From Paulownia fortunei (taxonomy: Eukaryota; Streptophyta; Magnoliopsida; Lamiales; Paulowniaceae): a stretch of 64,000 nt of DNA. The notes under the pieces were generated by a model. The model worked only from the letters and a program-made list of their open reading frames with translations, was not told the DNA's origin and did not search any database. This document shows, one piece after another, positions 1 to 12,999 of the stretch. The first letter of the stretch is position 1. Each line of letters begins with the position of its first letter. The stretch spans positions 25,369,548 to 25,433,547 of the forward strand of contig CM033109.1 of NCBI GenBank assembly GCA_019321725.1, written 5' to 3'. The position numbers were made by a program, and so were the translations under genes.

Positions 1-3000
1 AGCTCAAAATAGGTACCAACATTCCGAGTAGCTTTTTCAATTTTTGGCCATAATTAAAAATAAAAGTAGAAAACATATTGTTTCTCTCATTGAAAATAAT
101 GTAAATTGTCTTTGAAATTATAAAGTAAAAAGAAAAAATAATCTAGTTAAACTATAATTTGAATATGTAAGGGAGACATATATGTATCAAGTTTTTAAAT
201 TTTTAATCTTATTTAACGTTAAATGTAGGAAAGTAGTTTTCTTCATTCTAACTCTAGTGTTATAGCATACGCTTTCAATTTAATAAAAAAAAATAATTTT
301 TTTGAAGGTAAACTTTTAAAAAGAAAAAAAATTAATTAAAAATAAAAATTTAATAAAACAAGAAATAGGTACTAACATTTTGAGTCGCTTTCTCAATTTT
401 TAGTTATAATTAAAAATAAAAATAGGAAATATAGTGTTCATCACATAGAAGATAATGTTAGTTTTCTTTGAAATTATATTGTAAAAATAAAAAAACAATC
501 CAGTTAAACTATAATTTGAATACGTAATAAAGAATTGGATATCAAGTTTTCAAAATTTTAATCTTATTTAACAATAATTGTAGAAAAATATTTTTCATCA
601 TTCTAACTCATGTGTTATAGTATACACCTTTAATTTACAATAAAAATTAAGGTTTTTAGAACGAAAACTTTTAAAAAGAAAAAAATAAACTAAAATAATT
701 ATTTTATAAGAAAACAAGAAATATTTACCAACATTCTGAGTCGATTTTTTAATTTTTAGTCATAATTAAAAATAAAAGTATGAAAAATATTGTTTATCTC
801 ACAAAAAATAATGTAAATTTTCTTTGAAATTATATTGTAAAAACAAAAATAAATTCAGTTAAACTATAATTTGAATACATAATTGGAAAATGGGTATCAA
901 GTTTTCAATTTTTTAATCTTATCTAACATTGATAGTAGAAAATTATTTTTGCTCATTCTAACTCCTGTGTTATAGCATATGCTTTTAATTTATTAGAAAA
1001 AAATAATTTTTTAGAACGTAAACTTTTAAAAAAATAAATCAACTAAAATAAAAATTTAATAAGAAAACAAAAAATAAGTCCCAACATTTTGAGTCGCTTT
1101 TTCAATTTCTAGTCATAATTAAAAATAAAAATAGAAAACATATTGTTCATCACATAGAAAATAATGTTAGTTTTCTTTGAAATTATACTGTAAAAAGAAA
1201 AAATAGTCCAGCTAAACTATAATTTGAATACGTAGTCGAGAAATGGGTATCAAGTTTTGAAATTTTTAATCTTATTTAACATTAACAGTAGGAAGGTATT
1301 TTTACTCATTCTAACTCTTGTGTTATGGCATATGTTTTTAATTTATTAGAAAAAATAATTTTTTAGCATGAGTACTTTTAAAAAGAAAAATATCAACTAA
1401 AATAAAAATTTAGTAACAAAACAAGAAATAGGTACCAACATTCTCAGTCCATTTTTGAATTTTTAGTCATAAATAAAAATAAAAATAGGAAATATATTGT
1501 TTATCACATAGATAATAATGTTAGTTTTCTTTGAAATTATATTATAAAAGAAAAAAAAACAATCCATTTAAACTATAATTTGAATACGTAATCGAGAAAT
1601 GGGTATCAAGATTTTAAATTTTTAATCTTATTTAAAATTAACAGTAGGAAAATATTTTCTTCATTCTAACTTCTATGTTATAGCATATGCTTTTAGTTTA
1701 GTAGAAAAAAATAAAGTTTTTAGAATGAAAACTTTTAAAAAGAAAAAAATCAACTAAAATTAAAATTTAATAAGAAAACAAGAAATAGGTACCAACATTC
1801 CGAGTCAATTTTTCAATTTTTGGTCATAATTAAAAATAAAAATAGAGAATATATTGTTCATTACATAGAAAATAATGTTAGTTTTCTTTGAAATTATACT
1901 ATAAAAATAAAAAATAATCTAGTTAAACTATAATTTGAATACGTAATCGAGAAATGGGTATCAATTTTTCAAAATTTTAATCTTATTTAACATTAAAGGT
2001 ACAAATTTATTTTTCCTCATTCTAACTCATGTGTTAGAGCATATGCTTTTAATTTATTAGAAAAAAATAATTTTTTAAAATAAAAACTTTTAAAAAAAAA
2101 TCAACTAAAATAAAAATTTAATAAGAAACACAAGAAATAGGTATGAACATTCTGAGTCGATTTTTCATTTTTCAGTCATAATTCAAAATAAAAATATGAA
2201 ATAGATTGTTTATCACATAGAAAATAATGTTAGTTTTCTTTGAAATTATATTGTAAAAAGAAAAAAACAATCCAATTAAACTAAAATTTGAATATGTAAA
2301 CGAGAAATGGGTATCATGTTTTCAAATTTTTAATCTTATTTAACATTAACAATAGGAAAGTATTTTTCCTAATTCTAACGCATGTGTTATAGTATACGCT
2401 TTTAATTTACTAGAAAAAATTAAATTTTTTAGAACGAAAAGTTTTAAAAAGAAAAAAATAAACTAAAATAATTTTTTTTTCAGAATGTAAACTTTTAAAA
2501 TCAAAAAAATCAATTAGAATAAAAATTTAACAAAAAACCCCGAAATAGGTACCAATATTTTAAGTCGCTTTTTCAACTTTTATCCATAATTTTAAATAAC
2601 AGTAGGAAATATGTTGTTTCTCTCAATGGAAATAATGTAAGTTTTCCTTGAAATTTTTCAGTAAAAATTAAAAAACAATCCACTTAAACAATAATTTGAA
2701 TACGTAAGTGAGAAATGTGTATCAAGTTTTTAAATTTTTAATCTTATTTAACCTTAACAGGAGGAAAGTATTTCTCCTCCTTTTAGCTCATGTGTTATAA
2801 CATACGCTTCAAATTTATTAGATAATTTCTTTTTTCAAAACGTTAACTTTTAAAATGAAAAAAAATTAATTAAAAATAAAAATTTAATAAATTAAAATAA
2901 AAGTAGGAAATAAATTGCCTCTCTCAATGGAAATAATGTAAGTTTTCCTTAAAATTATACAATAAAAAGAAACAACAATCCAGTTAAACTATAATTTGAA

Positions 3001-3179
3001 TACGTAAGTAAGAAATAGGTATCAAGTTTTAAAATTTTAATCTTATTTAATCTTAATAGTAGGAAGGTATTTTTCCTCATTCTAACACCTGTGTTATAGC
3101 ATAAGCTTTTAATTTATTAGAAAAAAATAAAATTTTCAGAACTTAAACTTTTAAAATGAAAAAAATAAATTAAAATAAA

Positions 3180-4860
3180 AATTTAATAAAAAAGCATGAA
3201 ATAGATACCAACATTGTGAGTAGGTTTTTCAATTTTTAGCCATAATTAAAAATAAAAGCAGGAAATATAATGTTTCTCTATGTGGAAATAATGTAAGTTT
3301 TCTTTGAAATTATACAGTAAAAATAAAAAATAATCCACTTAAACTATAATTTGAATACGTAAGTGAGAAATAGATATCAAGTTTTTAAATTTTTAATCTT
3401 ATTTAACCTTAATAGTAGGAAAATATTTTTTCCTCATTCTAACTCCTGTGTTATAGCATACGCTTTTAATTTATTAGAAAAAAATAAAATTTTCAGAATG
3501 TAAACATTTAAAATGAAAAAAATCTTTTAAAATAAAAATTAAATAAAAGTAGAAAATAGGTACCATCATTCGGAGTCGTTTTTTCAATTTTTAGACATAA
3601 TTAAAAATAATAGTAAGAAATATAATGTTTCTCTCAACGGAAATAATGTAAGTTTTCTGAGAAATTATGCAGTAAAAAAACAACAACAATCCACTTAAAC
3701 TATAATTTGAATACATAAGTGAGAAATGAGTATCAAGTTTTTAAATTTTTAATCTTATTTAACTTAACAATAGGAAAGTATTTTTCCACATTCTAACTCC
3801 TATGTTATAGCATATGCTTTTAATTTATTAGAAAAAAATAAAATTTTCAGAATGTAAACTATTAAAATGAAAAAAATAAATTAAAATAAAAACTTAATAA
3901 AAAAGCCTATAATAGGTACCAACATTGTAGTCGTTTTTTCAATTTTTGCCATAATTAAAAATAAAAGTAGGAAATATAATGTTTCTTTCTGTGAAAATAA
4001 TGTAAGTTTTCCTTGAAATTATACAGTAAAAAAAAAAACAATCCATTTAAACTATAATTTGAATACGTAACTGAGAAATGGGTATCAAGTTTTTAAATTT
4101 TTAATCTTATTTAACCTTAGCAGTAGGAAAATAATTTTTTCCTCATTCTAACTTCTGTGTTATAGCATACACTTTTAATTTATTAGAAAAAAAAAATTAG
4201 AATGTAAACTTTTAAAATGAAAAACATCTTTTAAAATAAAAATTAAATAAAAGTAGGAAATATGTACCAACATTCGGAGTCGCTTTTTCAATTTTTAGAC
4301 ATAATTAAAAATAATAGTAGAAATATAATGTTTCTCTCAATGGAAATAATGTAAGTTTTCTCAGAAATTATGCAGTAAAAAAACAACAATGCACTTAAAC
4401 TAATTTGAATACGTAAGTGAGAAATGAGTATCAAGTTTTTAAATTTTTAATTTTATTTAACCTTAACAATAGAAAAAAAAAATTCCGTATTCTAACTCCT
4501 GTGTTATAGCATATGCTTTTAATTTATTAGAAAAAAAAATTTTTAGAATGTAAACTTTTAAAATGAAAAAAATAAATTAAAATAAAAACTTAATAAAAAA
4601 GCCTATAATAGGTACCAACATTGTAGTCATTTTTCCAATTTTAGCCATAATTAAAAATAAAAGTAGGAAATATAATGTTTCTTTCTATGAAAATAATGTA
4701 AGTTTTCTTTGAAATTATACAGTAAAAATAAAAAATAATCCACGTAAACTATAATTTGAATACGTAAGTGAGAAATGGGTATCAAGTTTTTAAATTTTTA
4801 ATCTTATTTAACCTTAAGAGTAGGAAAACATTTTTCCTCCTAACTCCTAAGTTATAGCAT
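3180..4860 (+). repeat. Dimeric higher-order satellite domain, unit about 700 bp
   Basis: Two monomer types alternate here. Type a has an ACATTGTGAG or ACATTGTAGTC anchor (about 3203, 3917, 4613), preceded by GCCTATAATAGG in the second and third. Type b has ATTCGGAGTCG, ATAATAGTA and TTATGCAGTAAAAAAACAACAA (about 3553, 4256). The word GCCTAT starts at 3905 and 4601, 696 bp apart. This is a local amplification of a two-monomer unit, supported by shared private variants. Confidence 0.75.
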
Positions 4861-4879
4861 ATGCTTTTAATTTATTAGA

Positions 4880-5000
4880 AAAATGGGTATCAAGTTTCTA
4901 ATTAAACTGTAATCTAATTAAACTGTAATTAAACTGTAATCAAGTTTCTAATTAAACTGTAATCTAATTAAACTGTAACTAACAATCTAATTAAACTGTA
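4880..5000 (+). repeat. Short tandem expansion inside a satellite monomer
   Basis: The words CTAATTAAACTGTAAT and ATTAAACTGTAAT recur about six times in 110 bp, with a second copy of TCAAGTTT embedded. Elsewhere the corresponding part of a monomer is simply AACTATAATTTGAATACG. This looks like replication-slippage growth of a 13-16 bp word at one place in the array. Confidence 0.85.
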
Positions 5001-7599
5001 ATTTGAATTCGTAAGTGAGAAATGGGTATCAAGTTTCTAAATTTTTAATCTTATTTAACATTAACTGTAGGAAAGTATTTTTCCACATTCCAATTCCTAT
5101 GTTATAACATACGCTTTTAATTTATTAGAATGTAAACTTTTAAAATGAAAAAGATCAATTAAAAAAAAAATGTAATAAAAAGGCAAGAAATATGTACCAA
5201 CATTCGGAGTCGCTTTTTTAATTTTTAGCCATAATTAATAATCAAAGTAGGAAATATAATGTTTCTCTCTGTGGAAAATAATGTAAATTTTCCTTAAAAT
5301 TATACAGTAAAAAAAAAAATAATCTACTTAAACTATAATTTAAATATGTAAGTGAGAAATGGGTATCAAGTTTTTAAATTTTTAATCTTATTTAACTTTA
5401 ACATTAGGAAAATATTTTTCCTCATTCTAACTCTTGTGTTATAGCATACACTTTTAATTTATTAGAAAATAAATAAAATTTTCAGAATGTAAACTTTTAA
5501 AATGAAAAAAATCTTTTTAAATAAAAATTTAATAAAAAAGACAGAAATAGGTACCAACATTCTGAGTCGCTTTTTTAATTTTTACCATAATTAAAAATAA
5601 AAGTATGAAATATATTGTTTCTCTCCATGAAAATAATGTAAGTTTTCTTTGAAATTATACAGTAAAAAGAAAAAATAATCCAGTTAAACTATAATTTGAA
5701 TAATTATGTGAGAAATGGGTATCAAGTTTTTAAATTTTTAATCTTATTTAACCTTAACAGTAGAAAAGTATTTTTCCTCATTCTAACTCTTGTGTTATAG
5801 CATACACTTTTAATTTATTAGAAAAAAATAAAATTTTCAGAATGTAAACTTTTAAAATGAAAAAAATCTTTTAAAATAAAAATTTAATGAAAAAGCGAAA
5901 AGTAGGAACCAACATTCTGAGTCGCTTTTTTAATTTTTACCAAAATTGAAAATAAAAGTATGAAATATATTGTTTCTCTCCATGAAAATAATGTAAGTTT
6001 TCTGTAAAATTGTACAGTAAAAAGAAACAAGAATCCAGTTAAACTATAATTTGAATAATTATGTGAGAAATGGGTATCAAGTTTTTAAATTTTTAATCTT
6101 ATTTAACCTTAACAGTAGGAAGGTATTTTTCCTCATTCTAACTCCTATGTTATAGCATACGCTTTTAATTTATTAGAAAAAAATAAATATTTCGAAATGT
6201 AAACTTTTAAAATGAAAAAAATCAATTAAAGTAAACATTTAATAAAAAAGACAGAAATTGGTACCAACATTTGGAGTCGCTTTTTCAATTTTAGCCATAA
6301 TTAAAAATAATAGTAAGAAATATAATGTTTCTCTTAATGGAAATATTGTAAGTTTTCTCAGAAATTATGCAGTAAAAAAAACAACAATCCACTTAAACTA
6401 TAATTTGAATACGTAAGTGAGAAATGAGTATCAAGTTTTTAAATATTTAATCTTATTTAACCTTAACAGTAGGAAAATATTTTTCCGCATTCCAACTCCT
6501 GTGTTATAGCATATGCTTTTAATTTATTAGAAAAAAATAAAATTTTCAGAACGTAAACTTTAAAAATGAAAAAAATAAATTAAAATAAAAATTTAATAAA
6601 AAAGTTTGAAATAGGTACCAACATTCTGAGTCGCTTTTTTAATTTTTAGCCATAATTAAAAATAAAATTAGTAAATATAATGTTTCTCTCTGTGGAAATA
6701 ATGTAAATTTTCCTTGAAATTATACAGTAAAAATAAAAAATAATCCACTTAAACTATAATTTGAATACGTAAGTGAGAAATGGGTATCAAGTTTTTAAAT
6801 TTTTAATCTTATTTAACCTTAACAGTAGGAAAATATTTTTCCTCCTTCTAACTCCTGAGTTATAGAATACGCTTTAAATTATTAGAAAAAAATAAAATTT
6901 TCAGAATGTATGCTTTTAAAATAAAAAAATTAAATTAAATTAAAAACTTAATAAAAAAGTCTGAAATTGGTACCAACATTCGTAGTCATTTTTCCAATTT
7001 TTAGCCAAATTTAAAAATAAAATTAGGAAATATAATGTTTCTCTCTATGGAAATAATGTAAGTTTTCCTTGAAATTATACAGTAAAAATAAAAAACAATC
7101 CACGTACACTATAATTTGAATATGTTAGTGAGAAATGGGTATCAAGTTTTTAAATTTTTAATCTTATTTAACCTTAACAATAGGAAAATATTTTTCTTCA
7201 TTCTAACACCGGTGTTATAGCATACGCTTTTAATTTATTAGAAAATAAATATAATTTTCAGAATGTAAACTTTTAAAATGAAAAAAATCTTTAAACATAG
7301 AAATTAAAAAAAAGCCGAAAATAAGGTACCAACTTTCTAATTCACTTTTTTATTTTTTACCAAAATTAAAAATATAAGTAGGAAATATATTGTTTCTCTA
7401 ATGAAAATAATGTAAGTTTTCTCTAAAATTGTACAGTAAAAAGAAACAACAATCACTTAAACTATAATTTGAATAATTAAGTGAGAAATGGGTATCAAGT
7501 TTTTTAATTTTTAATCTTATTTCACCTTCGCAGTAGGAAGGTATTTTTCCTCATTCTAACTCCTATGTTATAGCATACGCTTTTAATTTATTAGAAAAA

Positions 7600-10130
7600 A
7601 ATAAATATTTAGAAAGTAAACTTTTAAAATGAAAAAAATCAATTAAAGTAAACATTTAATAAAAAAGCCGAAAATAGGTACCAACATTCGAGTTGCTTTT
7701 TCAATTTTTAGCCATAATTAAAAAATAATAGTAAGAAGTATAATGTTCTCTCAATGGAAATAATGTAAGTTTTCTCATAAATTATGCAGTAAAAAAAACA
7801 ACAATCGACTTAAATTATAATTTGAATACGTAAGTGAGAAATGGTTATCAAGTTTTTAAATTTTTAATCTTATTTAACCTTAACAATAGGAAAATATTTT
7901 TCCTCATTCTAACTCCTGTGTTAAAAATAAAAGTAGGAAATATATTATTTCTGTTCATGAAAATAATGTAAGATCTCTTTGAAATTATAGTAAAAGGAAA
8001 AAATAATTCACTTAAACTATAATTTGCATACGTATTAGAGAAATGGGTATCAAGTTTTTAAAATTTTTAATCTTATTTAACATTAACAGTAGGAATTATT
8101 TTTCTACATTCTAACTCCTATGTTATAGGATACACTTTTAATTTATTAGAAAAAAATAAATTTTTAGACCCTAAACTTTTAAAAAAAAAATGAAAAAAAT
8201 CAATTAGAATAAAAATTTAATAAAAGAGCCCGAAATAGGTACCAACATTCTGCGTCATTTTTTCAATTTTTAGCCATAATTTTAAATAAAAGTAGAAAAT
8301 ATATTGTTTCTCTCAATGAAATAATGTAAGTTTTCCTTGAAATTTTACAGTAAAATTAAAAAATAATACACTTAAACAATAATTTGAATACGTAAGTGAG
8401 AAATGGTATCAAGTTTTTAAAATTTTAATCTTATTTAACCGTAGCAGTAGGAAAGTTTTTTTCCTTATTCTAACTCATGTGTTATAGCATACATTTTTAA
8501 TTTATTTAAAAAAATAAATTTTTTAGAACGTAAACTTTTAAAATGAAAAAAATCAATTAAAATAAAAATTTAATAAAAAAGCCGAAAATAGGTACCAATA
8601 TTGTGAGTCGCTTTTTTAATTTTTAGCCATAATTAAAAATAAAAGTAATAAATAAATTGTCTCTCTCATGGAAATAATGTAAGTTTTTCTTAAAATTATA
8701 TTTAAAAAGAAAAAACAATCTATTTAAACTATAATTTGAATACGTAAGTGAGAAATGAGTATCAAGTTTTTAAATTTTTAATCTTATTTAACGTTAACAG
8801 TAGGAAAGTATTTTTCCTTATTCTAACTCCTATGTTAAAGCATACGCTTTTAATTTATTAGAAAAAAATAAATATTTAGGAAAGTAAACTTTTGAAATGA
8901 AAAAAATCAATTAAAGTAAACATTTAATAAAAAAGCCGAAAATAGGTACCAACATTCGGAGTTGCTTTTTCAATTTTTAGCCATAATTAAAAAATAATAG
9001 TAAGAAGTATAATGTTTCTCTCAATGGAAATAATGTAAGTTTTCTCATAAATTATGCAGTAAAAAAAACAACAATCGACTTAAATTATAATTTGAATACG
9101 TAAGTGAGAAATGGTTATCAAGTTTTTAAATTTTTAATCTTATTTAACCTTAACAATAGGAAAATATTTTTCCTCATTCTAACTCCTGTGTTAAAAATAA
9201 AAGTAGGAAATATATTATTTCTGTTCATGAAAATAATGTAAGATCTCTTTGAAATTATAGTAAAAGGAAAAAATAATTCACTTAAACTATAATTTGCATA
9301 CGTATTAGAGAAATGGGTATCAAGTTTTTAAATTTTTAATCTTATTTAACATTAACAGTAGGAAATTATTTTTCTACATTCTAACTCCTATGTTATAGGA
9401 TACACTTTTAATTTATTATAAACAAATAAATTTTTAGACCCTAAACTTTTAAAATGAAAAAAATCAATTAGAATAAAAATTTAATAAAAGAGCCCGAAAT
9501 AGGTACCAACATTCTGCGTCATTTTTTCAATTTTTAGCCATAATTTTAAATAAAAGTAGAAAATATGTTGTTTCTCTCACATGAAATAATGTAAGTTTTC
9601 CTTGAAATTTTACAGTAAAATTAAAAAATAATACACTTAAACAATAATTGAATACGTTAGTGAGAAATGGGTATCAAGTTTTTAAAATTTTAATCTTATT
9701 TAACCGTAGCAGTAGGAAAGTTTTTTTCCTTATTCTAACTCATGTGTTATAGCATACATTTTTAATTTATTTAAAAAAATAAATTTTTTAGAACGTAAAC
9801 TTTTAAAATGAAAAAAATCAATTAAAATAAAAATTTAATAAAAAAGCCCGAAATAGGTACCAATATTGTGAGTCGCTTTTTTAATTTTTAGCCATAATTA
9901 AAAATAAAAGTAATAAATAAATTGTCTCTCTCAATGGAAATAATGTACGTTTTTCTTAAAATTATACTTAAAAAGAAAAAACAATCTATTTAAACTATAA
10001 TTTGAATACGTAAGTGAGAAATGAGTATCAAGTTTTTAAATTTTTAATCTTATTTAACGTTAACAGTAGGAAAGTATTTTTCCTTATTCTAACTCCTATG
10101 TTAAAGCATACGCTTTTAATTATTAGAAAA
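7600..10130 (+). repeat. Tandem duplication of a 1.27-kb block of satellite
   Basis: Two adjacent copies (about 7600-8868 and 8869-10130) share private features: AGATCTCTTTGAAATTATAG at 7971 and 9241 (1270 bp apart), the anchor variants ATTCGAGTTGC/ATTCGGAGTTGC at 7685 and 8953, and the same internal deletion junction where CCTGTGTTA runs directly into AAAAATAAAAGTAGG (about 7917-7935 and 9187-9205). The unit equals about 3.6 monomers because of that deletion. The copies look nearly identical, pointing to recent unequal crossing-over or conversion. Confidence 0.88.
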
Positions 10131-12999
10131 AAATATTTTGTTAGAACATAAACTTTTAAAATGAAATACATCAATTAAAATAAAAGTTTAATAAAAAAAC
10201 CCGAAATAAGTACCAACATTTTGAATCGCTTTTTTAATTTTTAGCGATAAGTAAAATTAAAAGTAGAAAATATAATGTTTCTCTCTATGGACATAATGTA
10301 AGTTTTCCATGAAATTATACGGTAAAAAAAAACAATCCACTTAAACTATAATTTGCATACGTAAGTGAGAAATGAGTATCAAGTTTTTAAATTTTTAATC
10401 TTATTTAACATTAATAGTAGGAAAATATTTTCCTCATTCTAACTCCTGTGTTATAGCATACGCTTTTAATTTATTAGAAAAAAATAAATTTTTTAGAAAG
10501 CAAACTTTTAAAATGAAAAAAATCAATTAGAATAAAAATTTAATAAAAGAGCCCTAAATAGGTACCATCATTGTACGTCACTTTTTTAATTTTTAGCCAT
10601 AATTTTAAATAAAAGTAGGAAATATGTTGTTTCTCTCAATGGAAACAATGTAAGTTTTCCTTGAAATTTTATAGTTAAAATTAAAAAACAATCCACTTAA
10701 ACAATAATTTGAATACGTAAGTGAGAAATGGGTATCAATTTTTTAAAATTTTAATCTTATTTAACCTTAGTAGTAGGAAAGTTTTTTTTTTATTCTAACT
10801 CCTGTGTTGTAGCATACATTTTAAATTTATTAGAAAAATAAAATTTTTAGAACGTAAACTTTTAAAATGAAAAAATTAATTAAAAATAAAAATTTAATAA
10901 AAATCACCAAACCAGGTACCAACATTCTGAGTCGCTTTTTAAATTTTTAGCCATAATTTTAAATAAAAGTAGAAAATATGTTGTCTCTCCCAATGGAAAT
11001 AATGTAAGTTTTTCTTGAAATTATACTTTAAAAAGAAAAAACAATCCATTTAAACTATAATTACGTAAGTGAGAAATATGTATCAAGTTTTTAAAATTTT
11101 TAATCTTATTTAACATTAACAATAACAAAGTATTTTTCCTCATTCTAACTCCTGTGTTATAGCATACGCTTTAAATTTATTAGAAAAAAATAAATATTTT
11201 AGAACGTAAACTTTTAAAATGAAAAACATCAATTAAAATAAAAATTTAATAAAAAACCCGAAATAAGTACCAACATTTTAAATCGCTTTTTTAATTTTTA
11301 GCGATAAGTAAAAATAAAAGTAGGAAATATAATGTTTCTCTCTTTGAAAATAATGTAAGTTTTCCATGAAATTATACAGTAAAAAAAAACAATCTATTTA
11401 AACTATAATTTGAATACGTAAGTGAGAAATGGGTATCAAGTTTTTAAATTTTTAATCTTATTTAACCTTAACAGTAGGAAATTATTTTCCTCTTTTTAAC
11501 TCTTATGTTATAGCATACACTTTAATTTATTAGAAAAAAATATTTCAGAATGTAAACTTTTAAAATTAAAAAAAGCAGTTGAAATAAACATTTAATAAAA
11601 GAGGCGGAAATAGGTACCAACATTGTGGGTCGCTTTTTTAATTTTTGGCCATAATTAAAAATAAAGGTAGGAAGTAAATTGTTTCTCTCAATGGAAGTAA
11701 TGTAAGTTTTCCTTGAAATTATACTATAAAAAGAAAAAATAATCCATTTAGACTATAATTTGAATTCGTAAGAAATGGGTATCAAATTTTTAAATTTTTA
11801 ATCTTATTTAACGTTAACAGTACGAAATTATTTTTCCTCATTCTAACTCATGTGTTACAGCATACGCTTTTAATTTATCATAAAAAAAATAAAATTTTCA
11901 GAATGTAAACTTTTAAAATGAAAAAAATCTTTTAAAAAAAAATTTAATAAAAAAGCCAAAAATAGGTACCAACATTCTGAGTCGCTTTTTTAATTTTTAC
12001 CATAATTAAAAATAAAAGTAGCTAATATATTGTTTCTCTCAATGAAAATAATGTAAGTTCTCTTTGAAATTATACTAAAAAGAAAAAATAATTCACTTAA
12101 ACTATAATTTGCATACGTAAGTGAGAAATGGGTATCAACTTTTAAAATTTTTAATCTTATTTAACATTAATAGTACGAAAGTATTTTCCTCATTCTAACT
12201 CCTATATTATAGCATACACTTTTAATTTATTTGAAAAATAAATTTTTTAGAACGTAAATATTTAAAATAAAAAAAATCAATTAGAATAAAAATTAAATAA
12301 AAGAGTCCGAAATAGGTACCAACATTCTGCGTCGCTTTTTTCAATTTTTAGCCATAATTTTAAATAAAAGTGGGAAATATGTTATTTTTCCTAGAGGAAA
12401 TAATGTAAGTTTTTCTTGAAATTTTACAGTAAAAATTAAAAAAACAATCTACTTAAACAATAATTTGAATACGTAAGTGAGAAATGCGTATCAAGTTTTT
12501 AAATTTTTAATCTTATTTAACCTTAGCAGTAGGAAAGTTTTTTTCCTCATTCTAACTCCTGTGTTATAGCATACGTTTTAATTTATTAGAAAAAAATAAA
12601 TTTTTTAGAACGTAAACTTTTAAAATGAAAAAAATTATTTAAAATAAAAATTTAATAAAAAAATCCCGAAATAGGTACCAACATTCTGAGTCATTTTTTT
12701 AATTTTTAGCCATAATTAAAAATAAAAGTAGTAATATATTGTTTCTCCACATGAAAATAATGTAATTTTTCTTTGAAATTATAGAGTAAAAGAAACAACA
12801 ATCCACTTAAACTGTAATTTGAATACGTAAGTGAGAAATGGGTATCAAGTTTTTAATTTTTAATCTTATTTAACCTTAATAGTAGGAAATTGTTTTTCTG
12901 CATTCTAACACCTGTGTTATAGCATACACTTTTAATTTATTAGAAAAAAATAATTTTTTCGGAACGTAAACTTTTAAAATGAAAAAGTAAATTAGAATA

